A DNA stretch of 43,149 nt from Olsenella uli (GTDB lineage Bacteria > Actinomycetota > Coriobacteriia > Coriobacteriales > Atopobiaceae), in NCBI RefSeq assembly GCF_901212655.1, contig NZ_CAAKON010000051.1, positions 1 through 43,149 on the forward strand, in the 5' to 3' direction. Below are positions 24,326 through 33,753 of the stretch, in pieces. Position 1 is the stretch's first letter, and each line of letters opens with the position of its first letter. The notes beneath the pieces were generated by a model. It did no database searches. It saw only the letters and a list, made by a program, of their open reading frames with translations, and was not told the origin of the DNA. A program made the position numbers and the translations under genes.

Positions 24326-25711
24326 CTACCTGTCCTGCTCGGCCACGGCCTGCATGGCGAGTGCGCCGATGTAGTTGACGGGCTGCGAGAAGTTGGGCTG
24401 GAACAGCAGGTCTACGCCGGCGAGCTGGTCGATGGTGAAGCCGGCCTGGATCGCGATGGACACGGCGTTGGCGGCCTGGCCCACGTCGGGCTGCTTGCTC
24501 AGGAACTGGGCGCCCTTGACGATGCGCGTGTGCGGGTCCCACACGAGCGTGGCCGTCACGGGCGTGGTCGTGAGCATGAAGTCGGGGCGGTAGTCCTGCA
24601 CGAGGGTGGTGGAGCGCAGGTCGAGTCCGCGCGCCTGGGCGCCGCCCAGCGTGAGGCCGGTGGCGGCGAGCGAGAGGTCGTAGAGCTGCACGGCGCTCGT
24701 GGCCTGGGTGCCCATGCTGCGCATCACCGGCTCGTTCACGTTAGCGGCCGCCACGATGGCCTGGCGCACGGCGTTGGTGGCCAGCGGGATGTAGTCGAAG
24801 GTGCCCGTGGGGTTGTAGCGGATCACGGCCGCGTCGCCGGCAACGAACACGTCGCCCGTGGGCTCCTCGGAGCCGGGCAGGTAGGCGCGCATGTACTCGT
24901 CGGTCTTGATGGCGCCGTTCTTGAGCATCTGGAGCTGGCCCGCAAAGAGGTCCGTGCGCGGCAGGAATCCGGCGCCCAGGATGGCAAAGTCCGCGTGGTA
25001 GGTGCCCTTGGTGGTCACCACGGTGACGCCCGTGCCGTCCTCTTCGGCCACGAATTCGCTCACGAACTGGTCCATGGCGAGCGTCACGCCGTGGGCCTCG
25101 AAGGCGCGCGCGACCTCGCCGCAGATGGGCTCGTCGAAGTTCTTGGCAAGCACGCGGGGCAGGCCGTCGATGAGGACGGAGTGCACGCCGATCTCGCTGA
25201 ACTGCTCGGCCAACTCGGTGCCGATGTAGCCGGCGCCGATGACCGCGACCTCCTTGGCCGTCTTGGCGCGCTCCTTGATCTCCTTGCCATGGCCCCAGTT
25301 CTTGGAGAAGACCACCTGGCCGGCCTCGAGGCACTCGGCGAGTCCCTTGATGGGCGGCTCGACGGGCTTGGAGCCGGTGGTGATGTAGAGCTTGTCGAAG
25401 GTGCAGGTGCTTTCCTCGCCCGTCTCGAGGTCGCGGGCCTTGAGGGTCTTGCCGGCAACGTCGACGCTCGTGACGTCGGTGCGCATGTGCATGTGGGCTC
25501 CCGCCTCGGCAAGGGCCTCGGGGCTGGAGTAGAACATGCGGGCCGGGTCGCTCACGTGGCCGCCCACCCACAGGGCGATGCCGCATGAGAGGAATGACAG
25601 CGAGTCGTTGCGCTCGAAGACGTGGACGGTCCAGTCGGGGTGGGCGGCGAGGAGCTGGGAGGCGGCAAAGGTGCCGGCGTGGGTGCAGCCGATGATGGCG
25701 ACGGTGGTCAT
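24326..25711 (-). CDS. NADH oxidase (water-forming type) / CoA-disulfide-reductase-like flavoprotein
   Basis: 461 aa. FAD-binding start VAIIGCTHAGTFAA; single redox Cys43 in FLSCGIALW as in Nox enzymes; NAD-binding VAVIGAGYIGTELAEQFSEIG; FAD-contact GDVFVAGDAA; C-terminal dimerisation domain. Expected to reduce O2 with NADH, protecting an anaerobe and regenerating NAD; the H2O-forming reaction is inferred from the single-Cys family. GAAGGGATATCC precedes the ATG on the minus strand. Likely monocistronic, with a dyad about 105-130 nt upstream of the start. Confidence 0.87.
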   Translation of the reverse strand: MTTVAIIGCTHAGTFAASQLLAAHPDWTVHVFERNDSLSFLSCGIALWVGGHVSDPARMFYSSPEALAEAGAHMHMRTDVTSVDVAGKTLKARDLETGEESTCTFDKLYITTGSKPVEPPIKGLAECLEAGQVVFSKNWGHGKEIKERAKTAKEVAVIGAGYIGTELAEQFSEIGVHSVLIDGLPRVLAKNFDEPICGEVARAFEAHGVTLAMDQFVSEFVAEEDGTGVTVVTTKGTYHADFAILGAGFLPRTDLFAGQLQMLKNGAIKTDEYMRAYLPGSEEPTGDVFVAGDAAVIRYNPTGTFDYIPLATNAVRQAIVAAANVNEPVMRSMGTQATSAVQLYDLSLAATGLTLGGAQARGLDLRSTTLVQDYRPDFMLTTTPVTATLVWDPHTRIVKGAQFLSKQPDVGQAANAVSIAIQAGFTIDQLAGVDLLFQPNFSQPVNYIGALAMQAVAEQDR

Positions 25712-26085
25712 GGATATCCCTTCTGTGGCATGTCAGTGACGGGGCGGCTCGTGCCCGGGGTGGGGGCCGCCGCCCTTGCGGATGTCACGCGCAGCGAGAG
25801 CTTGTGCTGCGCGCGCATATGCTACTAAAGAGATAGCATATTGAGGCACGGGAGCGAGACGTCCAATCGGCGTGTGGACGGCTGGCTCTGCGAGCGGCGT
25901 CGGTGGCGCTGCCGGATGCCGTTCGGCGTGCGTCGCGCGCCGTCTGCCTTGAGGTGCCCCTTGTTGGCCCCCGGCGTCTCGGGCAAGCGTGCGGCCCGAG
26001 CTGCCGGGGGCCGCCGTCGTGGCGGGCAAGCGCACGGACGGCGTTGCCTGCCGGTCACCCCATGACTCCGACCTTTCCTCGGGCC
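25712..26085. other. Upstream region of the NADH oxidase gene, no gene seen
   Basis: About 370 nt between the Gfo/Idh stop and the NADH oxidase start. The part near 25817-25841 is strikingly AT-rich and holds the inverted repeat listed separately. The remainder (25860-26085) is GC-rich; short open frames there have no recognisable protein features. Confidence 0.5.
25817..25841. promoter_or_regulatory. Operator-like dyad upstream of the NADH oxidase gene
   Basis: Perfect 8-bp inverted repeat ATATGCTA-N9-TAGCATAT in an AT-rich island about 105-130 nt before the start. The 25-bp spacing and symmetry fit a dimeric regulator. The regulator is unknown; it does not match the usual Rex or Fur consensus. 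Confidence 0.5.
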
Positions 26086-27330
26086 TTATCGGTCCGCCGG
26101 GAATACGATGCCCGTCTGCTTGCGAATCTCGTCACAGATTCGAAGCGAGGCGAGCGTCACGTCGCGGAAGCGCGTGGTCGCGGCGCCGGCGGAGAGGCGG
26201 CCCCACATCGTGTCGACGTCATCGCCGGCAACAAGGGAGGCAAAGTCGCGCAGCTCGTAGACCATGCTGTTTGAGCAAGGCGTCATGGGGAGCTCCTCCT
26301 CGGAGCCGTCCGAGCTCGTGAGCGCGGCGGTGGCGGCGCCTCGCGTGGCGGTGCCGCGCAGGCGGAGCGTGGCGCGCTGCGGCACGTTTACCGAGTCGAG
26401 GGCGATGGTGCCCAGCTCGCCCTCAAGCTGGCAGGGGAGGAAGTCCTGGGAGACCTTGGAGTAGGCAAGCTCGGCGATGAACGCACCCCTCCTGCTTGTG
26501 ACTGCGTCTGTGTCCCTGCCCGCGCCCTTGCCCACGCCAGTACCCGCGCCTGCGGCCGCGCCCGCGCCAATGCCTGCGTCCATGGCCGCGCTGGCATGGG
26601 TGCCAGCATGTGTGTTTGCGTCCGCGCCACCCTCCTCGCCATAGCGGCAGAGCACCGAGCCTGCGCCGTCGATGGCGCCGCCGGTGAGCTCGTTGCCCGC
26701 CGTGCCGGCGAGCAGGGCAGCCGCCTGAATCGAATCGGGCGCGCCAAAGGCGGCCACCATTGGCTCCACGCAGTAGATGCCCAGGTCCATGAGGGCACCT
26801 GAGGCCATGCGGGTATCAAAGATGTTCGTGTGGCGGCCGGCGAGCATGTCGTCGTAGCGCGAGGAGTACTTGCCGTAGCGCAGGCTCACGCGGCACAGGC
26901 GTCCCAGGCGTCGCAGCGCCGCGACGACGGTGGCCCAACCGGGGTCATGGACGGGCCGCATGGCCTCCATGGCCACGACCCCGTGGAGGTCTGCGGCGGC
27001 AAAGAGCTCCTCCGCCTCGTAGGCGTTGGCGCACAGGGACTTCTCCACCAGCACGTGCTTGCCGCCGCGCATGCAGGCGAGGGCCTGCTCGAGGTGGCAG
27101 GCGTTGGGGGTGGCGATGTAGACGGCGTCGACCGAGTCGCTTGCGGCGAGTTCGTCGAGCGAGGTGAAGGGCGTGGTGCCGTCGTGGCGCTCCGTGAAGA
27201 CACGGGCGGTGTCCGCGTTGCGCGAGAGGGTTCCCACGTAGGAGATGCGCCCGACCGAGGCGGCGGCATCGAGCAGGCTGTCACCGATCGTGCTGGTGCC
27301 GATGGTGGCGAGGCGAATCGTGTCGCTCAT
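26086..27330 (-). CDS. Gfo/Idh/MocA family oxidoreductase with low-complexity insertion
   Basis: 414 aa NAD(P)-dependent dehydrogenase of unknown sugar-like substrate. The Rossmann start is IRLATIGTSTIG; VDAVYIATPNACHLEQALACMRGGKHVLVEKS shows the conserved Lys, with EKS in place of the usual EKP. The C-terminal domain has the DLGIYCVEP helix. Residues about 235-282 are an insertion rich in Ala, Gly, Thr and Asp within the C-terminal sheet domain, where relatives have only a short turn; the flanking fold resumes at RRGAFIAELAYSK. Family length is usually about 320-360. No operon partner indicates the substrate. Confidence 0.85.
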   Translation of the reverse strand: MSDTIRLATIGTSTIGDSLLDAAASVGRISYVGTLSRNADTARVFTERHDGTTPFTSLDELAASDSVDAVYIATPNACHLEQALACMRGGKHVLVEKSLCANAYEAEELFAAADLHGVVAMEAMRPVHDPGWATVVAALRRLGRLCRVSLRYGKYSSRYDDMLAGRHTNIFDTRMASGALMDLGIYCVEPMVAAFGAPDSIQAAALLAGTAGNELTGGAIDGAGSVLCRYGEEGGADANTHAGTHASAAMDAGIGAGAAAGAGTGVGKGAGRDTDAVTSRRGAFIAELAYSKVSQDFLPCQLEGELGTIALDSVNVPQRATLRLRGTATRGAATAALTSSDGSEEELPMTPCSNSMVYELRDFASLVAGDDVDTMWGRLSAGAATTRFRDVTLASLRICDEIRKQTGIVFPADR

Positions 27331-27601
27331 GGGAACCCCCTAGGCCGAGACCGCGCACGTATGCCGAGGCTGTGCGCGACTGCGCGCGACTGCGCGCTTG
27401 TGACCATCGTAGCGCGCCCAAACGGTCGGAAACGATATTCGTGGGGGACGATTCGGCGCCGCGCTCAATTGATAATCCCATGACAGACTCCCTCCCGGAG
27501 GGCGAGGGTCGGGCGCCGGCCCTCGCCCATCTTCAGCAATGCCGCATTCGGACATCGTTTTGGTTCCGAGCGGACCCTCTCGCGCGTGCGCGCGATAAAT
27601 T
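27331..27601. other. Upstream region of the Gfo/Idh gene, no gene seen
   Basis: Contains short direct repeats of GCGCGACT near 27374-27395, a minus-strand TACGAT (27406-27411) that could be the -10 of the Gfo/Idh gene, and a small CCCTC/GAGGG hairpin near 27490-27502. No coding features recognised. Confidence 0.45.
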
Positions 27602-27646
27602 AGCCATGGGTAACTAGAAGCTTCGCGAGGGAAGGGACCCATGGCT
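27602..27646. repeat. 10-bp inverted repeat bordering the decayed ABC gene
   Basis: AGCCATGGGT (27602-27611) and ACCCATGGCT (27637-27646) are perfect complements with a 25-nt spacer. The right arm contains the first ATG of the disrupted reading frame. May be a regulatory hairpin or a scar of the event that broke the gene. Confidence 0.5.
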
Positions 27647-27984
27647 GCCTTCAAGAAGGCTAACGACAGACGCTCCGTTCGATATCAGGCCAGCTGTCCC
27701 AAGGGAGGTACCGACGTGCTCTCGAGCTATGCCGTCTTTGATGGCATCTCGTTTTGGATGAGCGATATACGCTCCGAGGCATCGTATCTGGCCGCAAGGG
27801 GTCCTACCTGGGCAGTGTTCGCATCGGTGGCGTGGAGCTGCGCGACGCCACGGCCGCCTCGCTCATGCGCGCGGTGGCGCGGCTGCGCGATGCCGGCAAG
27901 ACCATCGTGCTCGTGAGCCACAGGGCCAGCACCTGCGCGTTTGCGGACAGGTTCTACTCGGTCGAGCGCGGGCGGCTGAGCTAG
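27641..27984 (+). pseudogene. Decayed ABC exporter ATPase fragment
   Basis: Pieces of an ABC ATPase in two frames. One frame has YAVFDGISFWM, resembling the start of an ATPase domain. The other (27754-27984) has SVRIGGVELRDATAASLMRAV, the region after Walker A, and then runs directly into ARLRDAGKTIVLVSHRAS, an H-loop segment, and ADRFYSVERGRLS at the stop. Walker A, signature and Walker B are missing, which points to a frameshift plus internal deletion. No intact partner gene is next to it. Confidence 0.55.
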
Positions 27985-28100
27985 TGGCTGCCCGCCGCGC
28001 CGAGGAGTCCGAGATGGTCTCCGAGATGATTGCCCTGTGGTGCCGCGGGCACCACAGGGGCGTGACGCTCGAGGCCAAGCGCGCCGCCGGGAAGGCCTGA
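27984..28100 (+). pseudogene. Truncated small ORF resembling the N-terminus of nitrous-oxide-stimulated-promoter family proteins
   Basis: A 38-codon frame starting at a GTG that overlaps the stop of the ATPase fragment. EESEMVSEMIALWCRGHH resembles the E-x-x-MI-x-LYC-x-x-HH start of that family, but the frame ends where the Cys-rich remainder should follow. The match is short and from memory. Confidence 0.35.
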
Positions 28101-28407
28101 GATGCGGTAGGGTTGCGGCGGGCATATGGCGTGGACTTATTTCTCATGCGGCGTCGTGCTTTGACTGGGGAATGCCTGTTTGGTTGTGGGGTGCTTGCGC
28201 GTCGTACGCGGGGTTGGGGACCGCCGGGCACTGCCGCGTTGCGTGCGTGGCCTGGGTATCACGCGTGGGTCATGGCTACGATTTCCGTCTGCGGCGACCA
28301 GGCCCCGGGCTCCGCTTGCGGTGCCTCGAGTCATAATTGTCATCAGACGTCCATAGCTGGCCACCTTGCGGCGCCATGGACACAGTCATCCCACCCCAAG
28401 GAATTCC
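28101..28407. other. Region between gene debris and the ABC-FtsX gene
   Basis: About 300 nt, less GC-rich than the surroundings, without a supported gene. CATAAT at 28332-28337 is a candidate -10 for the following gene, 71 nt before its start. Nothing else recognised. Confidence 0.4.
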
Positions 28408-31400
28408 ATGATTGAAATCAAGGGCATACGCAAGTCGTACAAGACCGGGGACTTTGTCCAGAAGGCCCTCGACGGCGTCTCCATCACGTTTCGCGAGAGC
28501 GAGTTCGTAGCCGTGCTGGGCCCGTCCGGCTCCGGCAAGACCACCTTCCTCAACATCCTCGGCGGCTTTGACCACGCAGACTCCGGCGACATCGTCGTGA
28601 GCGGCGTCTCCACCAAGGACTACTCCGACAAGGATTGGGACACCTACCGCAACCACCGCATCGGCTTCATCTTCCAGAGCTACAACCTCATCCCGCACCA
28701 GACCATCCTGGCAAACGTCGAGCTCGCACTCACCCTCGCGGGCGTCGGCAGCGCCGAGCGCCGCGAGCGTGCCCGTGCCGCGCTCGAGCGCGTAGGCCTG
28801 GGCGAGCACGTGAGCAAGCGCCCAGCCCAGCTCTCCGGCGGCCAGATGCAGCGCGTGGCAATCGCCCGCGCGCTCGTGAACGACCCCGAGATCGTGCTGG
28901 CCGACGAGCCCACTGGCGCGCTCGATACCGAGACGGGCATCCAGGTCATGAACATCCTGGCCGAGGTGGCCCGCGACCGTCTCGTTATCATGGTCACGCA
29001 CAACCCGCAGCTCGCGGAGGACTACGCCACGCGCATCGTGCGCATCAAGGACGGCCGCATCGTGGACGACTCGCGCCCCATTGCGCCCGAGGAGGTTGCC
29101 GGCGAGCTCGAGCGCGCCAAGGCCTCGGCCGCCCCGCGCAAGCGCTCCTCGATGAGCTTCCTCACGGCGCTCTCGCTCTCGGCGAACAACCTCATGACCA
29201 AGAAGGGCCGCACCATCATGACGGCCTTTGCCGGCTCCATCGGCATCATCGGCATCGCGGCGATCCTGGCGCTGTCCAATGGCGTGAACGGCTACATCGC
29301 CAAGGTGGAGGAGGACACGCTCTCGAGCTACCCGCTCTCCATCGCGCGGCAGAGCTACGACCTCACAAGCATGCTGACCGGCGACGACGCGGACGGCTCG
29401 GATGGCGCGGACGGCTCCGGAGCAGACGCGACGAGCGGCTCGGATGAGTCTGCGACGAGCGGGTCTGCCGCGAACGCATCTACCACCGACGCCGCCGCTG
29501 CCGTGGACACCTCCGCCGCCATCCCCGAGGCCACCATGCTCAAGGACATGTTCGCGAGCGTGAAGTCCAATGACATGTCGAGCTTCAAGCAATTTCTCGA
29601 CGCGGGTGGCGATGGCATATCAGACGAGGTCAACGCCATCCAGTACGACTACGGCGTGACGCCGTTGATCTATCGGCAGACCGGCGGGAACTCGGCGACG
29701 GGCGAGGGCACCGGCGGCGACGCGGCGGCGAGCGATAGTGCAACGGAGTCGGGCGAGGGAGACGGCAGCGAAGGTGCTGAAGCGGCCTCGGGCGGTAACG
29801 ACGCTGGCGCCGACGCCGCCGCAGGCTCCGACGCCCCCGTCAAGCTCAGCCCCAACGCGATGTCGTCGGCCATGAGCGGAGGCGCCTCCAGTGCCGCCAC
29901 CGCCGGCACGATGATGGGCTCCTCGAGCGCCTTCAACGAGATGATCGACGACCAGGGCCTGCTCTCCTCCCAGTACGACGTGGTGGCCGGCCGCTGGGCC
30001 TCCGCCCCGGACGAGGCGGTGCTCGTGCTCTCGCGCAGCGGCAAGGTGAGCGACTACACCCTCTACAGCATCGGCGTGCTGGACATCGATGAGCTCAACC
30101 GTCTCGTGAACAGCACCATGAGCGCCGACGGCACGGTGGAGGTGCCCGAGACGGACGTGAGCTTCACCTGCGATGACGCCCTGGGCCTCACGTTCAAGGT
30201 CCTGAGCCCGTCCGATACCTACCGCAAGAACGACGAGACCGGCGGCTGGACCGACATGTCTGACGACGCTGACTTCATGCGCGGCGCCGTGGCCGACGGC
30301 CTCGATCTCAAGATTGTGGGCGTGGTGAAGCCCAACGGCACCTCTGACGCCAACTCCCTCACGCAGGGCGTGGCCTACACCCACGGGCTCACCGAGGAGC
30401 TCATGGCCCGCGCCGCCGCCTCGCCCATCGTGCAGCAGCAGCTCGCCAACCCGGACGTTGACGTCTTCACCGGCAAGACCTTTGACGAGCTCCAGAGCGA
30501 GAGCAAGCAGGGCCTGGACCTTTCGAGCCTCTTCTCCGTGGACGAGGACGCCATCCGAGGGGCCTTCAAGTTCGACACCTCCAAGCTGGGCGCCGGGCTC
30601 GACCTCTCCGGCTTCGACTTCTCGGGCCTCGACATGGGCAGCATGAGCATCGACCTCTCGGGCGTGGCGGGCGACATCGACCTCTCCCAGGTGGTGTCCG
30701 GCGCGCCGAGCCCAGACTTCTCCGGCATCCTCGACGGCCTGGTGCAGGACCCGCCGCTCACGGCCGACGAGACCGAGCAGGTCGTGCGCCTGGGCGGCAA
30801 CCTCGTGAGCGGCTACCTTCAGTGGCTGCGCACAAACGGGGGAGACCTGAGCCCCCAGGATCCCGAGCTTGGCCAGAAGCTGCTCCAGAAGTTCCAGGTC
30901 TACGTGCAGACGGAGGAGGCCCAAGGCATCCTCGCGCAGGTGGTGGCCATCGCTGGCCAGCCCGTGAGTGAGCGCATTCAAGAGATCGCGTCCAACTACG
31001 TCTCCAACCAGCTCGCGCCCTACATGCAGCAGACTATGCAGCAGATGATGACTCAGGTGGGCCAGCAGGTGGGCTCGGCCATCTCCTCGCAGATCCAAGG
31101 CCAGCTCACGAGCGCCATGACGAGCATGATGGGCCGGCTCTCCAGCCAGCTCTCCTCCCAACTCGCGCAGAACATGCAGGGCGCGTTCTCCGTCGACGCG
31201 ACGGCCTTTGCCAACGCCATCCACTTCAACATGACGGCCGAGGACCTGAGCTCGCTCATGCAGAGCTACGCCAACGCGAGCCGCCTCACCTACGACAACA
31301 ACCTCACCACGTTGGGCAACGCGGACGAGGCCAACCCGCAGGCCATCAAGATCTTCCCCAAGGACTTCGCCGCCAAGGAGCGCGTGCTCGAGCACATCGA

Positions 31401-31908
31401 CGCCTACAACCAACAGATGCGCGACGCCGGCACGGACGACAAGGTCATCTCCTACACGGACTACATGGGCGTGATCATGGGCAGCGTCACCGACATCGTG
31501 AACATGATCTCGCTCGTGCTCATCGCCTTCGTGTCCATCAGCCTCGTGGTGAGCTCGATCATGATTGGCATCATCACCTACATCAGCGTGCTCGAGCGCA
31601 AGAAGGAGATCGGCATCCTGCGCGCGATGGGCGCCTCCAAGCTCAACGTGGCCAACGTCTTCAACGCCGAGACGATCATCGAGGGGCTCATCGCCGGCGT
31701 GTTCGCCATCCTCGTGGTGCTCATCGTGTCGGTGCCGGTGAATGCCTGGGCGCTGGCGGCGCACAACGTGCCCAACATCATGATGTTGCCCGTGGGCTCG
31801 GCGCTCGCGCTCATTGGCATATCGGTGCTGCTCACGCTGGTGGCCGGCCTCATCCCAAGCGTGGGTGCCAGCCGCCGCGACCCGGTGGAGGCCCTGCGCA
31901 GCGAGTAG
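28408..31908 (+). CDS. ABC transporter ATPase-FtsX permease fusion (MacB/LolD-LolE-like exporter)
   Basis: 1166 aa. ATPase domain (1-230) with Walker [10 protein letters not shown] (38-46), [19 protein letters not shown] and THNPQ, a LolD/MacB-class set. A first membrane helix follows at about 272-290, then an approximately 730-residue extracytoplasmic region, then three helices forming an FtsX domain (about 1030-1160; [20 protein letters not shown]). The outer region carries two Gly/Ser/Asp/Ala-rich stretches (about 327-372 and 430-476) and a Gln/Met-rich coiled segment (about 860-930). Predicted mechanotransmission-type exporter or peptide/lipoprotein-handling system. AAGGAATTCC precedes the ATG. 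It seems monocistronic, with no regulator next to it. Confidence 0.9.
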   Translation: MIEIKGIRKSYKTGDFVQKALDGVSITFRESEFVAVLGPSGSGKTTFLNILGGFDHADSGDIVVSGVSTKDYSDKDWDTYRNHRIGFIFQSYNLIPHQTILANVELALTLAGVGSAERRERARAALERVGLGEHVSKRPAQLSGGQMQRVAIARALVNDPEIVLADEPTGALDTETGIQVMNILAEVARDRLVIMVTHNPQLAEDYATRIVRIKDGRIVDDSRPIAPEEVAGELERAKASAAPRKRSSMSFLTALSLSANNLMTKKGRTIMTAFAGSIGIIGIAAILALSNGVNGYIAKVEEDTLSSYPLSIARQSYDLTSMLTGDDADGSDGADGSGADATSGSDESATSGSAANASTTDAAAAVDTSAAIPEATMLKDMFASVKSNDMSSFKQFLDAGGDGISDEVNAIQYDYGVTPLIYRQTGGNSATGEGTGGDAAASDSATESGEGDGSEGAEAASGGNDAGADAAAGSDAPVKLSPNAMSSAMSGGASSAATAGTMMGSSSAFNEMIDDQGLLSSQYDVVAGRWASAPDEAVLVLSRSGKVSDYTLYSIGVLDIDELNRLVNSTMSADGTVEVPETDVSFTCDDALGLTFKVLSPSDTYRKNDETGGWTDMSDDADFMRGAVADGLDLKIVGVVKPNGTSDANSLTQGVAYTHGLTEELMARAAASPIVQQQLANPDVDVFTGKTFDELQSESKQGLDLSSLFSVDEDAIRGAFKFDTSKLGAGLDLSGFDFSGLDMGSMSIDLSGVAGDIDLSQVVSGAPSPDFSGILDGLVQDPPLTADETEQVVRLGGNLVSGYLQWLRTNGGDLSPQDPELGQKLLQKFQVYVQTEEAQGILAQVVAIAGQPVSERIQEIASNYVSNQLAPYMQQTMQQMMTQVGQQVGSAISSQIQGQLTSAMTSMMGRLSSQLSSQLAQNMQGAFSVDATAFANAIHFNMTAEDLSSLMQSYANASRLTYDNNLTTLGNADEANPQAIKIFPKDFAAKERVLEHIDAYNQQMRDAGTDDKVISYTDYMGVIMGSVTDIVNMISLVLIAFVSISLVVSSIMIGIITYISVLERKKEIGILRAMGASKLNVANVFNAETIIEGLIAGVFAILVVLIVSVPVNAWALAAHNVPNIMMLPVGSALALIGISVLLTLVAGLIPSVGASRRDPVEALRSE

Positions 31909-32034
31909 GGGCGCCCCGCGCGATGGCCCGCACGGCATGCGACGGCCTGTGTGACCTGCCGCGCATGTCTGCCCGAGCGTATCCAACTTCCAGCATATTC
32001 AGCCGGGGGAGGCCCGTTTCTCCGCCGCCCATCT

Positions 32035-32072
32035 CCGCCCGGGGGCACGCGCAGGTCCGCGCCCCCGGGCGG
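32035..32072 (+). terminator. Hairpin after the ABC-FtsX gene
   Basis: Perfect 12-bp stem CCGCCCGGGGGC / GCCCCCGGGCGG with a 14-nt loop, followed only by a weak GTTT. Placed between the ABC-FtsX stop and the guanine deaminase promoter. Confidence 0.5.
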
Positions 32073-32099
32073 CGCGCCGTTTGGGTGCTACGGCTGTGC

Positions 32100-32105
32100 T
32101 AGACT
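32100..32105 (+). promoter_or_regulatory. Candidate -10 box (TAGACT) of the guanine deaminase gene
   Basis: TAGACT 92 nt before the start codon, downstream of the preceding hairpin. No clear -35 box and no purine-riboswitch core was seen in the leader. Confidence 0.3.
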
Positions 32106-32196
32106 GCCCCTTTGTCATCGCGCCAGAGATGACGTCAGCCTGCCTGCCGCCAAGCCTCGCGCTCGGTTGGCGCGGCATAACACGGAGGAGGGGCCC

Positions 32197-33576
32197 ATGA
32201 GCCTGCCGTCTGCCCGAACGTTCCTTGGGACGTTCTTCCATACCCCGAGCTACGGGAAGGTGGAATGTCTCGCAAACGCACTCGTGGAGACCGACGACAG
32301 CGGCACCATCACTTCCGTGACGCTGCCGGCAGACGAGGGCTACGCCGAGCGCGAGTGCGCTGCCCGCGAGGCCGGCACCCTCGTCGAGCTGGGGGAGGGC
32401 AAGGTTGTCCTGCCTGGCTTCGTGGACCTGCACGTGCACGCGCCGCAGTGGCCCCAGAGCGGCATCGCGCTCGACGAGCCGCTCAACGTCTGGCTCGACA
32501 AGCGCACCTTCCCGCTCGAGTCCAAGTACGCAGACCTCGAGTTTGCCCGGCGCGTGTACGCCGACCTCGTGCACCAGCTGCTTGCCCGCGGCACCACCAC
32601 CTGTATGTACTTTGGCACCGTGCATGTGGAGCCCACCGTGGAGCTCGCGCGCCAGTGTGCCACCCAGGGCCAGCGCGGCCTCGTGGGCAAGGTCGTCATG
32701 GATGACCCTGCCGGCAACCCCAGCTTCTACCGCGACGCCTCCACCGCCTCCGCGCTCGCCGACACCGAGCGCTTCGTGGGCATGGTGGACGCCCTGCGCC
32801 CCGGCTGCGCCCAGGGCGTGTGGCCCGTGGTGACCCCGCGCTTCATCCCCAGCTGCACCGACGAGGGCCTGGCGGGCCTTGGCCGCATCGCCAACGAGTC
32901 GGGCGCCTTCGTCCAGAGCCACTGCAACGAGGGCCAGTGGGAGCACGACTTCGTCTTCGAACGCTTTGGCAAGAGCGACGCCGAGGCCCTCTATGACTAT
33001 GGCCTGCTGCGCGAGAAGTCCGTCATGGCGCACTGCACCTTCCTCACCGAGGCCGACGGGCGCCTGTTCGCCGAGAGCGGCGCGGCCGTTGCCCACTGCC
33101 CCATCTCGAACGCCTACTTTGCCAACAGCGTGGCGCCGGTACGCCGCCTGCGCGCCCAGGGCGTGCGCATGGGCCTGGCCACCGACATCTCCGGCGGCTT
33201 CTCGCCGAGCATGTACGACAACATCCGCCAGGCCGTCATGGTCTCCCGCGTGCGCGAGGACGGGGTCGACGCCCTGGTGGCGCAGGACGAGCGCGGCGCG
33301 GGCGAGTCGCGCATCTCGAGCGTGGAGGCCCTGTGGCTCGCCACGGCGGGTGGCGCCGAGGCGCTGCGCCTGCCGGTGGGCTCATTCGAGCCCGGCCGCG
33401 CCTTCGACGCCCAGGTAATCGACACGCGCCGCCCCGACGCCGACCTCACCGGCTTTGGCGTCTTCGACGGGCCGCGCGACGTGCTCGACCGCGTGCTTTA
33501 CCTCTCCGTGCCCGAGAACATCCGCCAGGTGTGGGTGCAGGGCGCGCTCGTGCTCGACAAGGACGAGGCTCGCTAG
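32197..33576 (+). CDS. guaD: Guanine deaminase (amidohydrolase superfamily)
   Basis: 459 aa. Converts guanine to xanthine and ammonia. Metal-binding PGFVDLHVHAPQ (His79, His81), SHCNEGQWE, MAHCTFL and LATDISGGFSPSMYDNI, and the NVWLDKRTFPLES region that contacts guanine in GuaD enzymes. GGAGGAGGGG precedes the ATG. The purine permease gene follows after 177 nt, so the pair probably imports and deaminates guanine for nitrogen or purine balance (inference). Confidence 0.92.
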   Translation: MSLPSARTFLGTFFHTPSYGKVECLANALVETDDSGTITSVTLPADEGYAERECAAREAGTLVELGEGKVVLPGFVDLHVHAPQWPQSGIALDEPLNVWLDKRTFPLESKYADLEFARRVYADLVHQLLARGTTTCMYFGTVHVEPTVELARQCATQGQRGLVGKVVMDDPAGNPSFYRDASTASALADTERFVGMVDALRPGCAQGVWPVVTPRFIPSCTDEGLAGLGRIANESGAFVQSHCNEGQWEHDFVFERFGKSDAEALYDYGLLREKSVMAHCTFLTEADGRLFAESGAAVAHCPISNAYFANSVAPVRRLRAQGVRMGLATDISGGFSPSMYDNIRQAVMVSRVREDGVDALVAQDERGAGESRISSVEALWLATAGGAEALRLPVGSFEPGRAFDAQVIDTRRPDADLTGFGVFDGPRDVLDRVLYLSVPENIRQVWVQGALVLDKDEAR

Positions 33577-33753
33577 GCGAAGACGATGCCCACCGGGCGG
33601 GGATGAGCCTCGCCGGGCGGGCCCCACGGGCGGCGGCGCGCGATGGCGCGCGGCGCCCGCCCCAAGATTCGGTGACCAAGCAGCACCGCGGCAGCCGGCT
33701 CGCAGCGACGCGATGGCCTGCCCGATGCCGCCCATTCCAAGGAAGGAAACCAC

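Noticed and set aside
25841..26065. Short open frames upstream of the NADH oxidase gene
   Set aside because: Arg/Pro/Ala-rich, present on both strands, without ribosome sites or domains.
29620..31986. Minus-strand open frame of 788 codons
   Set aside because: Antisense to the ABC-FtsX fusion; no motifs.
32106..32196. Purine riboswitch before guaD
   Set aside because: No conserved purine-riboswitch core or paired loops could be found in the 90-nt leader.
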